Notes under the pieces: generated by a model
What the model saw: only the letters and a program-made list of their open reading frames with translations
What the model was told of the DNA's origin: nothing
Databases searched by the model: none
Part shown: in pieces, positions 42,616 through 51,012 of the stretch
How the letters are laid out: every line of letters starts with the position of its first letter
Numbering within the stretch: the first letter of the stretch is position 1
Program-made: the position numbers and the translations under genes
DNA from: Catenuloplanes indicus
GTDB lineage: Bacteria > Actinomycetota > Actinomycetes > Mycobacteriales > Micromonosporaceae
Length of the DNA stretch: 64,000 nt
Assembly (NCBI RefSeq): GCF_030813715.1
Contig: NZ_JAUSUZ010000001.1
Span: 3,906,001 to 3,970,000 of the forward strand
Direction: 5' to 3'

Positions 42616-43902
42616 TCACCGACGCACGCCCACGACCCGCTCCAATGCGTCGACAGCGTCCGCGGCACCGTTCTCCGCGCGGATCCGCTCGCCGAGCAGC
42701 CGCGCCGCCTCCGCCATCCCCGCGTCGCGGGCGGCCTGCCGGATCGCGGCGCCGAGCGCGGCCGCGTCCAGGCGGGTCTGCGGCACCGGTGGCGGGGCGA
42801 CACCGAGCCGGTGCATGCGCCGGCCCCAGAACGGCTGGTCGGCCACGAACGGGCAGATCACCTGCGGGACACCGGCACGCGCGGCGGCCGCGGTGGTCCC
42901 GGCACCGCCGTGATGGACGATCACCGCGCACCGCGGGAACACCACCTCGTGCGGCACATCACCGGCGACGAACGCATGCCGGTCGGAGACGAACCGTTGC
43001 AGGCCACCCCAGCCACCGGCCACGACCCCCGGCAGGCCCGCCAGATCGAGGGCCTGCAGCACGGTACGGGTGGCGGCGGCCGGGGCCGGGCCGGCCATGC
43101 TGCCGAACCCGACGAACACCGGCGGCTGCCGGCCGTCCAGCAGCGCCCGCACATGCGGTTCGACAGCCCCGCCGGCGGTGGTGGTGGCCGGTGGGGTGAA
43201 CCAGTAGCCGGTGACCTGCGCCGTGGGGGGCCAGTCCGCCGGGCGCGGCAGGACCGCCGGGCTGATCGCGTGCAGCACCGGCGCCGGCCCGCCGTCGGGG
43301 CGCCGCGCCGGATCGTGCCGGCCGCGCCGCCGTGGCAGGCCCAGCCCGGAACGCCACCGGTCGACGGTGCGGCCGAACATCAGCGCCGGCGCCTGCATCC
43401 CGGCGTAGGTGGCCCGGTTCAGCCGGCCCGGCAGCCGGTCGGAGACGTCCTGGCCCGGCCACGGGAACTCCCGGGTCGGCACGTACATCGGCAGAGGCAG
43501 GCCCAGCACGGCGGGCACGCCGAGTTTCTCGGCCACGTGCTGCCCGGCGATCACCTGACCGTTGTGCACGATCACGTCCGCGCCGGCACCCTCGCCGGTC
43601 GAGGCGACCTGCCAGCAGTCGTCGAGGACCCGGCCGAACATCGCCGGCATCCGCCGCATGAGCGCCGCCTTCCCCCGGATCCCGCCCTTGGCGACGTCCT
43701 CGACGCCCGAACCGTCGTCTAGCACCCGCAGCGGCCCGTCGTCGAGCACAGCGAAGGGCACGGCGTGGACGGCGGCCAGTGCGGCGAACCGCGCAGGTGC
43801 CGCGATGAGCGCTTCGTGACCGCGGTGCCGCAGGTGGTGGGCGAGGGCGATGAACGGCTGCACGTCGCCGCGGGTGCCCAGCGTCAGCATCAGAACCTTC
43901 AT
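42616..43902 (-). CDS. GT1-family glycosyltransferase (macrolide/sterol type)
   Basis: From ATG 43902 the 428-residue protein starts MKVLMLTLGTRGDVQPFIAL, the N-terminal nucleotide-sugar fold start of GT1/GT28 enzymes. It has VFVGFGSMAG and the donor-binding HHGGAGTTAAAARAGVPQVI, then PFVADQPFWGRRM near the C-terminus. It moves a sugar from a nucleotide donor to a lipid, polyketide or antibiotic. In an exporter/antiporter cluster, antibiotic inactivation is plausible but unproven. It has its own leader, copy C. Confidence 0.88.
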   Translation of the reverse strand: MKVLMLTLGTRGDVQPFIALAHHLRHRGHEALIAAPARFAALAAVHAVPFAVLDDGPLRVLDDGSGVEDVAKGGIRGKAALMRRMPAMFGRVLDDCWQVASTGEGAGADVIVHNGQVIAGQHVAEKLGVPAVLGLPLPMYVPTREFPWPGQDVSDRLPGRLNRATYAGMQAPALMFGRTVDRWRSGLGLPRRRGRHDPARRPDGGPAPVLHAISPAVLPRPADWPPTAQVTGYWFTPPATTTAGGAVEPHVRALLDGRQPPVFVGFGSMAGPAPAAATRTVLQALDLAGLPGVVAGGWGGLQRFVSDRHAFVAGDVPHEVVFPRCAVIVHHGGAGTTAAAARAGVPQVICPFVADQPFWGRRMHRLGVAPPPVPQTRLDAAALGAAIRQAARDAGMAEAARLLGERIRAENGAADAVDALERVVGVRR

Positions 43903-43959
43903 GGGTGAGCCCTTTCGTCGCACGAAAAAGGTCGCGCCGACCAGACTTCCCGGCTCACC
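43903..43959 (-). promoter_or_regulatory. Conserved 5' leader, copy C (glycosyltransferase)
   Basis: GGTGAGCCGGGAAG, T, CTGGTCGGCG starts seven bases after TACGCT (43967-43972). Here GTG is GAG, and the region before the start codon reads GGGCTCACC, exactly complementary to GGTGAGCC. Confidence 0.76.
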
Positions 43960-44617
43960 GGCCGTCAGCGTACGCCCACGACGACCTGTCGCGCAGCATG
44001 GCGGCGCTGACCCAGCACAGTCCGCACGCCATCGACAGCAGTTCCAGCAGCCCGGCCGGCCCGGTGCCGATGATGTCGCGCTGTACCAGCCGGAACACGA
44101 TCCCCGCCGCGACCGCCAGCCCCGCCACCGCCCAAGCCACGGCCACACACACGGCCGCCCACCGGAACCGGCCGCGCCGCCGGGCATCTCGACCGGCCAC
44201 GACGGCTGCGGCGATCATCCCGGCGAACAGCATCGTGCCGCCGACCTGATGCACCGCCCCGGTCGCGGTGATCGCTTCTGGGGCGGCGGGCGGATATCCC
44301 AGGGCCGGATCCGTCGGGAACACCCCCGCGACGATCAGCCCCGCCGCCACCACACCCAGCAGGCGCCACTGCCACACCGGCCCCGGCATCGGGCGGCGGC
44401 CAGCGATCAGTACCGCCACCAGCAGCAACACCCCACAGACCGCGAACAGCAGCCGGATCAGAACGTTGCCGTCGCCCGAGGTCAGCTGGCTGACGCCGTG
44501 ACGCACCTGGTCATAGCCGTCCCGCGTCGCACCGCCCCACAGCAGACCGACGAGCAGCAGCACGGGGCAGACCGCACCGCACAAGAAAGTCCATCGCAGC
44601 ACTCGAGTGGCGCGCAT
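43955..44617 (-). CDS. DUF998 membrane protein
   Basis: From ATG 44617 the 220-residue protein has about six hydrophobic helices: FLCGAVCPVLLLVGLLWGG, then RPMPGPVWQWRLLGVVAAGL and further pairs. DGYDQVRHGVSQLTSGDG in the first loop is typical of DUF998. Function is unknown for the family. The leader, copy D, lies directly upstream; the 3' end overlaps the start of leader C by 5 nt. Confidence 0.78.
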   Translation of the reverse strand: MRATRVLRWTFLCGAVCPVLLLVGLLWGGATRDGYDQVRHGVSQLTSGDGNVLIRLLFAVCGVLLLVAVLIAGRRPMPGPVWQWRLLGVVAAGLIVAGVFPTDPALGYPPAAPEAITATGAVHQVGGTMLFAGMIAAAVVAGRDARRRGRFRWAAVCVAVAWAVAGLAVAAGIVFRLVQRDIIGTGPAGLLELLSMACGLCWVSAAMLRDRSSWAYADGR

Positions 44618-44653
44618 GATGACTCCGACGCCGACCAGACTTCCCGGCACACC
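44618..44653 (-). promoter_or_regulatory. Conserved 5' leader, copy D (DUF998 gene)
   Basis: GGTGTGCCGGGAAG, T, CTGGTCGGCG followed at once by CGGAGTC and the start codon; it is the shortest copy and lacks the second hairpin. A likely promoter (GTGACA, 17 nt, TACAGT) ends 24 nt upstream rather than 7. Confidence 0.7.
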
Positions 44654-44665
44654 ATCAGACGACAT

Positions 44666-45006
44666 CGATTGCCGTGCACTGTAGACCGCCTGCCGCTCCT
44701 TGTCACGCTGCTGATCGTCGCGCCGGCTGGCCTGCCGCCATGGCGCACGAGCGCCGGCAATTCGACGGGTGAATGAGTGTCCTCGCCAAGGGCCAGCAGA
44801 GTTGCGACTGAGAAACCGACTCGACTCCTCGCGGTCGGCCCGACGACGGCGTCATCACGCACGCGGGGCTGACGTCCGGGCAGCCTGTCACTGAGCTGTG
44901 TGACAGCGCGGCCGACCGGATTCGTGTCGGGCGGTTCACCGCGCGGCGTCCCCGAGGCCGGTCCCGCCGGCATGCCATGCTGCCCGTCTCGGAGGCGTCC
45001 CGCTGA
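44666..45006. other. Divergent promoter region, no gene seen
   Basis: This stretch separates the minus-strand DUF998 gene from the plus-strand Trk genes. It holds the promoters of leaders D and E at its two ends. The middle shows no credible coding frame. Confidence 0.5.
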
Positions 45007-45019
45007 TACGCTGCGCGCA

Positions 45020-45078
45020 GGTGTGCCGGGAAGCCTGGTCGGCGATGTTCGATTCATCGTGCCCACAGGAAGCCCCGC
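45020..45078 (+). promoter_or_regulatory. Conserved 5' leader, copy E (trkH)
   Basis: GGTGTGCCGGGAAG, C, CTGGTCGGCG starts seven bases after TACGCT (45007-45012). The following hairpin is CGATG-TTCGATT-CATCG. An AGGA site near 45,068-45,071 precedes the small leader reading frame at 45083. Confidence 0.75.
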
Positions 45079-45082
45079 CACC

Positions 45083-45220
45083 ATGTCTCTGCTGCCACCG
45101 TGTACGCCGATATCACCGGCACCGGTCTACCGTGACCCCGCCTCGGGCCGACTTGAGCCGCGGTGCGTGCCGGGGCGGGCGAGGCTGCCGTTGCGATCAC
45201 CACGCCGCACCGGATGCTGA
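45083..45220 (+). CDS. Possible leader peptide upstream of trkH (45 aa)
   Basis: ATG 45083, behind AGGAAG, encodes MSLLPPCTPISPAPVYRDPA and ends TGA at 45218-45220, which overlaps the trkH ATG at 45214. Such overlap is typical of translational coupling. It is proline-rich at the start, which could stall ribosomes. It may equally be a chance frame. Confidence 0.35.
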   Translation: MSLLPPCTPISPAPVYRDPASGRLEPRCVPGRARLPLRSPRRTGC

Positions 45221-46602
45221 CCCGGCGCGGACGCGAGATCCTAGCCGGGCCAGCACGCGCGTGGCGGCGGCGAGCCGACCGGTTCCGGCATCCCGCCCAG
45301 GTGATCACGGTCGGGTTCGGTGCGGCGGTCGCGGCCGGCACCGGGTTGCTGAGCCTGCCGTGGGCGACCGCGTCGGATGAACCTGCGTCGCTGGTCGACG
45401 CGTTGTTCACGGCGACGTCCGCGGTCTGTGTGACGGGCCTGGCCACGGTCGACACCGGCACCCACTGGTCGCCGTTCGGGCAGGCGGTCATCCTGCTGCT
45501 GATCCAGGCCGGGGGCTTGGGGATCATGACGCTGGCTACGATGCTGACCCTGCTGCTGTCCCGCCGGCTCGGGCTGCGTGCGAGGTTTCTGGCGCAGGCG
45601 GAGACGAAGAGTCTCAGCCTGCACGACGTGCGTGGGCTGGTGCGCCGCATCGTGCTGTTCAGCCTCGGCACCGAAGCGCTCGTCGCCGCTGTACTGACCA
45701 TCAGACTGATCACCGGCTACGGGCTCGCACCGGCGGATGCGCTCTACAGCGGTGTGTTCCATGCGATCTCCGCGTTCAACAACGCCGGGTTCTCTCTCCA
45801 CGCCGACGGCCTGGTCCGCTACGCCGGCGATGCGTGGATCTGCCTGACCGTGGCCGCGGCGGTCATCGTCGGCGGTCTGGGCTTCCCGGTCGTCTTCGAG
45901 CTCGCCCGCGGATGGCGGCGCCCGGGCCGCTGGTCGGTGATGACCCGCATCACCGTCACCCTGACTGCGGTCCTGCTCGCCGCGGGCACGGCCGTGTTCA
46001 CGGCGGCGGAATGGACGAACGCCCGTACCCTCGGCGCCCTTGCCCCGGGTGACCGGCTGCTGGCCGGGTTCTTCGCCTCCGCGATGGCGCGGACCGCCGG
46101 GTTCAACAGCGTCGACATCGGCGCGCTGCGGCCGGAGAGCCTGCTCGCCACGGACGTGCTGATGTTCATAGGTGGCGGCAGCGCCGGCACCGCGGGCGGG
46201 ATCAAGGTCACCACGTTCGGGGTGCTGGCGTTCATGCTCTGGTCGGAGATCCGCGGCCGGGCTCACGTCAACGCCGGGCGCCGCCGTATCCCCGCCACCA
46301 ACCAGCGCCAGGCTCTCGCGATCGTCCTGCTCAGCGTCGGCACGGTCATCGCCGCCACCTTCACGCTGCTGGCCGTGACCACGCACGCCCTCGACGCGGT
46401 GCTGTTCGAGACGATCTCGGCGTTCGCGACCGTCGGCCTGTCCACCGGCATCACCGCGGACCTGCCCGCGCAGGCGCAGCTGCTGCTGGTGGCGCTGATG
46501 TTCGCCGGGCGGATCGGCCCGCTGACCCTGGCCTCCGCGCTGGCGCTCCGCGACCGTGACCAGCGCTACGAACTGCCCGAGGAGAGAACCATCGTTGGCT
46601 GA
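45214..46602 (+). CDS. trkH: TrkH/KtrB-type potassium transporter membrane subunit
   Basis: From ATG 45214 the protein has 462 residues (an in-frame GTG 45163 would add 17). About eight to ten hydrophobic helices and repeated P-loops are visible: LFTATSAVCVTGLATVDTGT, SGVFHAISAFNNAGFSLHAD, AMARTAGFNSVDIGAL, SAFATVGLSTGI. The glycine-containing loops form the K+ selectivity filter. It takes up potassium together with the cytoplasmic RCK subunit encoded next. Confidence 0.9.
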   Translation: MLTRRGREILAGPARAWRRRADRFRHPAQVITVGFGAAVAAGTGLLSLPWATASDEPASLVDALFTATSAVCVTGLATVDTGTHWSPFGQAVILLLIQAGGLGIMTLATMLTLLLSRRLGLRARFLAQAETKSLSLHDVRGLVRRIVLFSLGTEALVAAVLTIRLITGYGLAPADALYSGVFHAISAFNNAGFSLHADGLVRYAGDAWICLTVAAAVIVGGLGFPVVFELARGWRRPGRWSVMTRITVTLTAVLLAAGTAVFTAAEWTNARTLGALAPGDRLLAGFFASAMARTAGFNSVDIGALRPESLLATDVLMFIGGGSAGTAGGIKVTTFGVLAFMLWSEIRGRAHVNAGRRRIPATNQRQALAIVLLSVGTVIAATFTLLAVTTHALDAVLFETISAFATVGLSTGITADLPAQAQLLLVALMFAGRIGPLTLASALALRDRDQRYELPEERTIVG

Positions 46603-47275
46603 CACACCCACCGCACCCGTCGTCGTCATCGGACTCGGCCGGTTCGGCACCGCCCTCGCCGTCGAACTCGACCGGCGCGGCACCGAAGTCCTCGCTATCG
46701 ACGGCAACCCCGCCGTCGTGCAGAAACTCGCCGGACGGCTCCCACATGTGGTCACCGCCGACAGCACCGACGCCGAGGCCCTGCACCAGCTCGACATCAC
46801 CGCCTTCCACCGCGCGGTCGTCGCGATCGGCACCGACATCCAGGCCAGCATCCTCACCACCGCGCTGCTGTCCGACCTCGGTATCCGCGACATCTGGGCC
46901 AAGGCCGTCAACGCCCAGCACGCCGGCATCCTCTCCCGGGTCGGCGCTCACCACGTCGTCTTCCCGGAGAACGACATGGGCGAACGCGTCGCCCACCTGC
47001 TCTCCGGCCGGATCCTCGACTACGTCGAAGTCGACGCCGACTTCGCCGTCATCAAGACCACGCCACCCCGTGACGTCGTCGGCGTCCCGCTGCGCGAATC
47101 GAAGCTGCGCAGCCGCTGGGGCGTCACCGTCGTCGCCGTCAAACCCCAGGCACCGGCCCCCGGTGCACCACGCGGCTTCACCTACGCCACCCCGGACACT
47201 GTGCTCGCCTACGGCGACATCGTCCTGGTCGTCGGCGCCATCGACAAAGTCGAACGCTTCGCCGAAACCGACTGA
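46595..47275 (+). CDS. trkA: TrkA/KtrA-type RCK subunit
   Basis: TTG 46595 follows GAGGAGAG and overlaps the trkH end by 8 nt; an upstream frame extension is not supported. The 226-residue protein has the nucleotide-binding VVVIGLGRFGTALAVELDRR and an acidic residue after strand 2 (VLAIDGNP). An RCK-C domain follows (about 130-220). It gates the TrkH channel in response to nucleotides; in other bacteria RCK-C domains may bind cyclic di-AMP. Confidence 0.9.
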   Translation: MADTPTAPVVVIGLGRFGTALAVELDRRGTEVLAIDGNPAVVQKLAGRLPHVVTADSTDAEALHQLDITAFHRAVVAIGTDIQASILTTALLSDLGIRDIWAKAVNAQHAGILSRVGAHHVVFPENDMGERVAHLLSGRILDYVEVDADFAVIKTTPPRDVVGVPLRESKLRSRWGVTVVAVKPQAPAPGAPRGFTYATPDTVLAYGDIVLVVGAIDKVERFAETD

Positions 47276-47314
47276 CCCGCACCTCCTCACCCCGCACCGT
47301 GAAGGAGCGCATCC

Positions 47315-48217
47315 ATGGCGCCACGCAATACCGCCGCGCAGACCGCGTACGGCCCGATGGTCATCGCCGCCGCCGAACACGCGCGGCCGCCTGGTCAGCG
47401 CCTGTACGACGATCCGCTCGCGGTCCGCATGCTGCCCACCGCTCAGCGCTGGATCGCCCGAAGCTGCCGGTGGGAGTCGGTCTACCGGATGCTGGTCGCC
47501 GCCACCGACGCCCGCGCACACGGGCTGTGGGCCGGTGTGCTGTGCCGCAAACGGTATGCCACCGACCAGATCAAAGCGGCGCTCGACGCCGGCATCGGGC
47601 AGTACGTCATCCTCGGTGCCGGTCTCGACAGCAGCCCGTACCGGCTCATCGCCCCGGCCGGCGCCCACGCCTGGGAACTCGACCTGCCCGCGAACATCGC
47701 CGTCAAACGCCGGCGGACCCGGTCTCTGCCGGCTGGGCTGGTCGCCGGCACCACGCTCGTGCCGATCGACTTCGCCACCGACGACCTGACCGGCACGCTG
47801 CGTGCGGCCGGATTCGCGCCCGCGGAGCCGGCGATGTTCGTCTGGGAGGCGGTGACTCAGTACCTCACCGAGGACGCCGTTCTCGGGACGCTGGCCTTCC
47901 TCGGTACCGCCGCACCCGGCAGCCGGCTGATCTTCACCTATCTGCGCGCCGACTACCTCGACGGCACCAGCGACTACGACGCCGCACCCGCCCGGCGCGA
48001 CTTCGTCGACCGGCAGCACATCTGGCGGTTCGGTCTCGACCCCGTCGAGATCACCACACTTCTGCGACCCTACGGATGGATCGTGCGTGAGCACGTCGGC
48101 GCGCAGGAGTACACGAGCCGGTATCTCGCACCGATCGGGCGTGACCTGCCGGTCTCCGGCATCGAACGCTTCGTCCTCGCCGAGCGCCAGGACGCGACCG
48201 CCGGGGACTCCCGATGA
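47315..48217 (+). CDS. SAM-dependent methyltransferase (leucine carboxyl-type family)
   Basis: GAAGGAG precedes ATG 47315. The 300-residue protein reads RLYDDPLAVRML near the start, then YVILGAGLDSSPYRL (about 99-113), WELDLPANIAVKRRR and FVWEAVTQYLTEDAV. These are marks of the TIGR00027/PPM-like methyltransferase family common in mycobacteria and actinomycetes. Substrate unknown. It overlaps the next gene (ATGA) and lies 39 nt after trkA, so it may be co-transcribed with the Trk genes. Confidence 0.82.
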   Translation: MAPRNTAAQTAYGPMVIAAAEHARPPGQRLYDDPLAVRMLPTAQRWIARSCRWESVYRMLVAATDARAHGLWAGVLCRKRYATDQIKAALDAGIGQYVILGAGLDSSPYRLIAPAGAHAWELDLPANIAVKRRRTRSLPAGLVAGTTLVPIDFATDDLTGTLRAAGFAPAEPAMFVWEAVTQYLTEDAVLGTLAFLGTAAPGSRLIFTYLRADYLDGTSDYDAAPARRDFVDRQHIWRFGLDPVEITTLLRPYGWIVREHVGAQEYTSRYLAPIGRDLPVSGIERFVLAERQDATAGDSR

Positions 48218-49356
48218 TCGGGCCGGGCCGGTTGTCGCCGTCGGCGGTCGTGCGGATGGACCGGGCGGCGCGCCCTCGGCCCTACCTGGATCATGTGATC
48301 GCCGCGGTCGCCGCGTCGATCTTTCTGATCACCGTGTTCACCGTGCCCGAGCAGCCGTGCACCGCGGCCGACCCGTGCGGGCCGGAACCCGTGACGGCGA
48401 CCGCGGTCGGTGCGTTGTGCGCTGCCGCGGTGATGGTCTACCTTCACCGGCCGGCCGCGGTCTGGGTTGCAGCGGCCAGCGCCGTCCTGTGGCCGCTCAG
48501 CATCATCACCGACGACAGCGGCCTCGGCTGGCGGGCCGCGCTGCCGCTCGCGCTGGTCGCCATCACCGCGGGCGTCGCCCGGCTGCGCCCGGCACCGGCA
48601 ACCGGCACTGCGCTCCGGCACCGCACACCACCACGGCCGGCACAGCTGCCCCAGCTACACGCGCTGACGGCGCTGGCCGGAACCCTGCTCCTCATCGCGG
48701 GCGTCGCCCTCGGAGGCTGGACCTTCTGGCGGCAGCACGCGGCCACCGCCCGGGAAAACAGCGCCGAGACCGTCACCGCCGTGGTGCGCGCCCAGGTGGC
48801 GGAGGACGCCATTGAAGTAGAGCTGCCTGGTGGCCAGCTGTGGAACGCCGAGGTCCTGGCCGCTACCGATTATCCGGTCGGCGCTACGGTGCCGGTCCTC
48901 GTCGATGCGGCCGGGCTGCGGCAGCTTCGCACCGAGCCGTACGACATCACGCTCCTGTTCGTCGTCGCGACCGTAGCGGCCGGTGCCGGAGCTGCGTTGC
49001 TGTCACTGGCCCGTGCATGGGACCGCGGCCTGCACGCACTGTTCACCACGGCCCAGCCGGTCCGCGAAGCCCGCCTCGTCGACGACGGCGACTGCCTCAC
49101 CATCCTCGTTCCAGGACCGGCCCGCACCGCCGACGAACTCATCCTTCCCCTCACCGAAACGGAGGACACCGCGCACGACTGCAACCGGGTACCCAGCAGC
49201 ACCCGGGCAACCCTCTACGGCGAGCCCCGGCCCGGCGCCTGGTGCACGGTGCAGATCGACGAGACGATTCGTACGCCGTTGGGCCCTGTACTCGCCGTGG
49301 AAACGATCCCCTACGACCCGATCCGAGCCCTGCCGGCTGATCTCTACCCGGGCTGA
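48214..49356 (+). CDS. Unknown membrane protein (380 aa)
   Basis: It starts on the methyltransferase stop. About six hydrophobic segments are visible in two groups (about 28-125 and about 150-275, the last TLLFVVATVAAGAGAALLSL). A basic loop lies between them and a beta-rich soluble region of 100 residues forms the C-terminus. No motif recognised. Close coupling suggests it belongs to the same unit as the methyltransferase. Confidence 0.68.
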   Translation: MIGPGRLSPSAVVRMDRAARPRPYLDHVIAAVAASIFLITVFTVPEQPCTAADPCGPEPVTATAVGALCAAAVMVYLHRPAAVWVAAASAVLWPLSIITDDSGLGWRAALPLALVAITAGVARLRPAPATGTALRHRTPPRPAQLPQLHALTALAGTLLLIAGVALGGWTFWRQHAATARENSAETVTAVVRAQVAEDAIEVELPGGQLWNAEVLAATDYPVGATVPVLVDAAGLRQLRTEPYDITLLFVVATVAAGAGAALLSLARAWDRGLHALFTTAQPVREARLVDDGDCLTILVPGPARTADELILPLTETEDTAHDCNRVPSSTRATLYGEPRPGAWCTVQIDETIRTPLGPVLAVETIPYDPIRALPADLYPG

Positions 49357-49599
49357 TCCACGGTCCCGGGCAGGGATGTCGTCACGGCAGGCACCCCGGC
49401 CCAGCGGTACCCGGACCAGCTGCGGTGGGGCTCACGGTGGGCCGCACCGCCGTCTCCCTAGCTCCACCACCTGCCCGGCCTGCATCGCCGCCGCAGCCGA
49501 AGTGGCTACTGACGCGATCCACCACGGTGTTCGCGTCAGCTCTGCCGTGAATCGGCGCCGGTCTGCACGGCAACGCATGCGGGCCGGCATCCACCCGCG

Positions 49600-49920
49600 T
49601 CACCCCGGCGCATCGGATGCCGCCGCGTTCGCACGAGCCAGCAGGCCCTGCAGAGCGGCGATGTGACTCCGGATCGCAGTCCGGCCGGCATCGGTCAGCG
49701 ACAGCCAAGTCCGCGGACGCCGCCCGATACTGCCCTTACGCACCTTCAGATATCCCGCCCTCTCCAGGGCGGTAGCCTGCTTGGACAGCACCGAGTCACT
49801 AATACCGGCCGCCTGCCGGGCGACGCCGAACTCTATCTCCTCCGCACCCGCCAGCACGGCCATGATGGCGAGCCGGGTGGTGGTGTTGATGACCGGATTC
49901 AGCTCCCACTCATTGCTCAT
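49600..49920 (-). CDS. Winged-helix transcriptional regulator (106 aa)
   Basis: The protein begins MSNEWELNPVINTTTRLAIM and reads VARQAAGISDSVLSKQATAL (recognition helix region), then RAGYLKVRKGSIGRRPRTWL (wing), LSLTDAGRTAI. This is the MarR/HTH_27-like fold found in small regulators encoded with a membrane partner. It overlaps the upstream membrane gene (ATGA). Signal and targets unknown; autoregulation is likely. Confidence 0.78.
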   Translation of the reverse strand: MSNEWELNPVINTTTRLAIMAVLAGAEEIEFGVARQAAGISDSVLSKQATALERAGYLKVRKGSIGRRPRTWLSLTDAGRTAIRSHIAALQGLLARANAAASDAPG

Positions 49921-50405
49921 CGAGGCTCCCTGGCCAGGCGATCGGCATAGCGGCCCGCGAGACGGCGCGCGGCGAAACCCACGATCGTCATCATCAGCAC
50001 GGCATAGATCAGTCCCGCGATCGCGAACGGCACCGGGACGCCCGCATCACGCAACGCCATGCCGACAACGCCCGCAACGGCGAAAACCGCCACGTGCAAG
50101 ACGATGAGCGCGACGACGACCGCACTCCCATAACCCGCCCACCGAGGCCGGGCCAGCCACTCCCACCGGGTGTACACCGTCCAGACCGCACAGACCACCA
50201 GAGGCAGCGGGAAACGCAGGATCGCACCCACTCCCCACAGCGAGGCCGGGATATCGAAGCACGCCCCCAACGCAGCTGCCAGCAATCCGGTTATCAGGAC
50301 ATAGCGGGTCGGACTACGAGGACCGACGACAGCGGCCCCCGTTCGCACACCCCGGCCTACCACCTGCAGGGCCTCCGCAGCTTCTCCACTCGTCATTCCG
50401 CTCAT
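49917..50405 (-). CDS. Small membrane protein paired with the regulator (162 aa)
   Basis: GGGGAGG precedes ATG 50405. The protein has four hydrophobic helices (YVLITGLLAAALGACFDIPA; LPLVVCAVWTVYTRW; VVVALIVLHVAVFAVAGVVG; AGLIYAVLMMTIVGFAA). Pairs of four-helix membrane protein plus small winged-helix regulator occur widely in actinomycetes with unknown role. It is the last intact gene before the right end of the insertion. Confidence 0.7.
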   Translation of the reverse strand: MSGMTSGEAAEALQVVGRGVRTGAAVVGPRSPTRYVLITGLLAAALGACFDIPASLWGVGAILRFPLPLVVCAVWTVYTRWEWLARPRWAGYGSAVVVALIVLHVAVFAVAGVVGMALRDAGVPVPFAIAGLIYAVLMMTIVGFAARRLAGRYADRLAREPR

Positions 50406-50694
50406 GTGGCAGCCTCCCCAATGTTTTCCACATGGAAAGTACATGCGAAGCGGCAAGTGCTGCAAGCGCCGACGCGCACAGGTGCTGGCATACCTATCGC
50501 GAGCCACCTAGGCCGAGGGGGAACAGCGCGAGGTGATCCGCGCCCGGTCGACGCGAGGATGCACGCAGATGGTCGTAGAAGCGACACCAACCGCGTCGAT
50601 CGCCGACTGTTGATCGTGAACGGCGGCGCAAATCGCACGCGCAGACTGCAAGCTCAACCGGCTCATGAGACAGCTGGATTCTGGAGAACACAAC
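50406..50694. other. Right end of the insertion, no gene seen
   Basis: An AT-richer start (TTTTCCACATGGAAAG, a short inverted repeat around 50,423-50,440) probably holds the promoter of the minus-strand membrane gene. The rest shows no coding bias. The insertion ends at CACAAC 50689-50694; CTGGAGAA just inside is the inverse of TTCTCTCCAG at the left end. Confidence 0.5.
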
Positions 50695-51012
50695 AACTGC
50701 TTCGGCATGTGCGTGCGCGCCGGCCAGAAGCAGTGGAAGCATCTGCTGGCTGTCGCCCCGGAGCGCTTCGCCGCCGCGGAAGCCCACGAAGAGCAGCTTC
50801 GCGCGGTCCTCGGAGACGTCGCGATCCTGCGCGAACGACGCGCCGGCACCAGCTACCCCTTACCCCTGCGGGAACTCCGCCGACGCGCCACCTCCAGCAG
50901 CAACCGGTCAGCTTCCGGCACCGGAGAGGCCGGTGCAGGTTGTGGCGGGAGTCCTGCGCAGGTGCCCCCACCGGACCGCGACCGTGTGGCAATCTCGGCG
51001 ATCGATGTCTGA
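50695..51012 (+). pseudogene. PP-loop (PAPS-reductase-like) gene, 3' fragment
   Basis: Starting HNNCFGMCVRAGQKQWKHLL, this frame carries the C-terminal part of the PP-loop family seen at 26,776-27,339: the HNNC...C motif, VAPERFAAAEAHEEQLRAVL, GDVAILRERR. It has no start codon in the right place before the junction. An ATG at 50665 lies inside the insertion. Its 3' end overlaps the next gene by 8 nt. Together the two fragments cover one whole family member. Confidence 0.75.

Larger units (their letters stand above)
27340..50694. mobile_element. 23.4-kb insertion (metal and ion/drug resistance island)
   Basis: Both junctions carry CACAAC (27334-27339 and 50689-50694). Outside them the two halves of one PP-loop gene fit together in frame (FSHN + NCFGMC). 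The first inside bases are TTCTCTCCAG on the left and, read inward from the right, TTCTCCAG, followed in both by GTCTCAT about 20 nt in, so the ends look like imperfect inverted repeats. A 6-bp repeat fits a target duplication or the coupling/core bases left by tyrosine recombinases. No intact recombinase is seen near either end; a Tn554-like remnant lies in the middle. The cargo runs from the copper module to the Trk system. Confidence 0.75.

Noticed and set aside
41107-45078. The repeated leader as a cobalamin riboswitch
   Set aside because: GGGAAG recalls part of that riboswitch, but the other conserved boxes are absent and the leaders are only 36-60 nt.
45163-45213. GTG start of trkH 51 nt upstream of ATG 45214
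   Set aside because: No ribosome-binding site and the added residues are not needed for the first membrane helix; kept only as an alternative.
49357-49599. Small plus-strand frame with TTCPACIAAAAEVATDAI
   Set aside because: No start codon or ribosome-binding site fits, and the frame continues into low-complexity Arg/Pro sequence.
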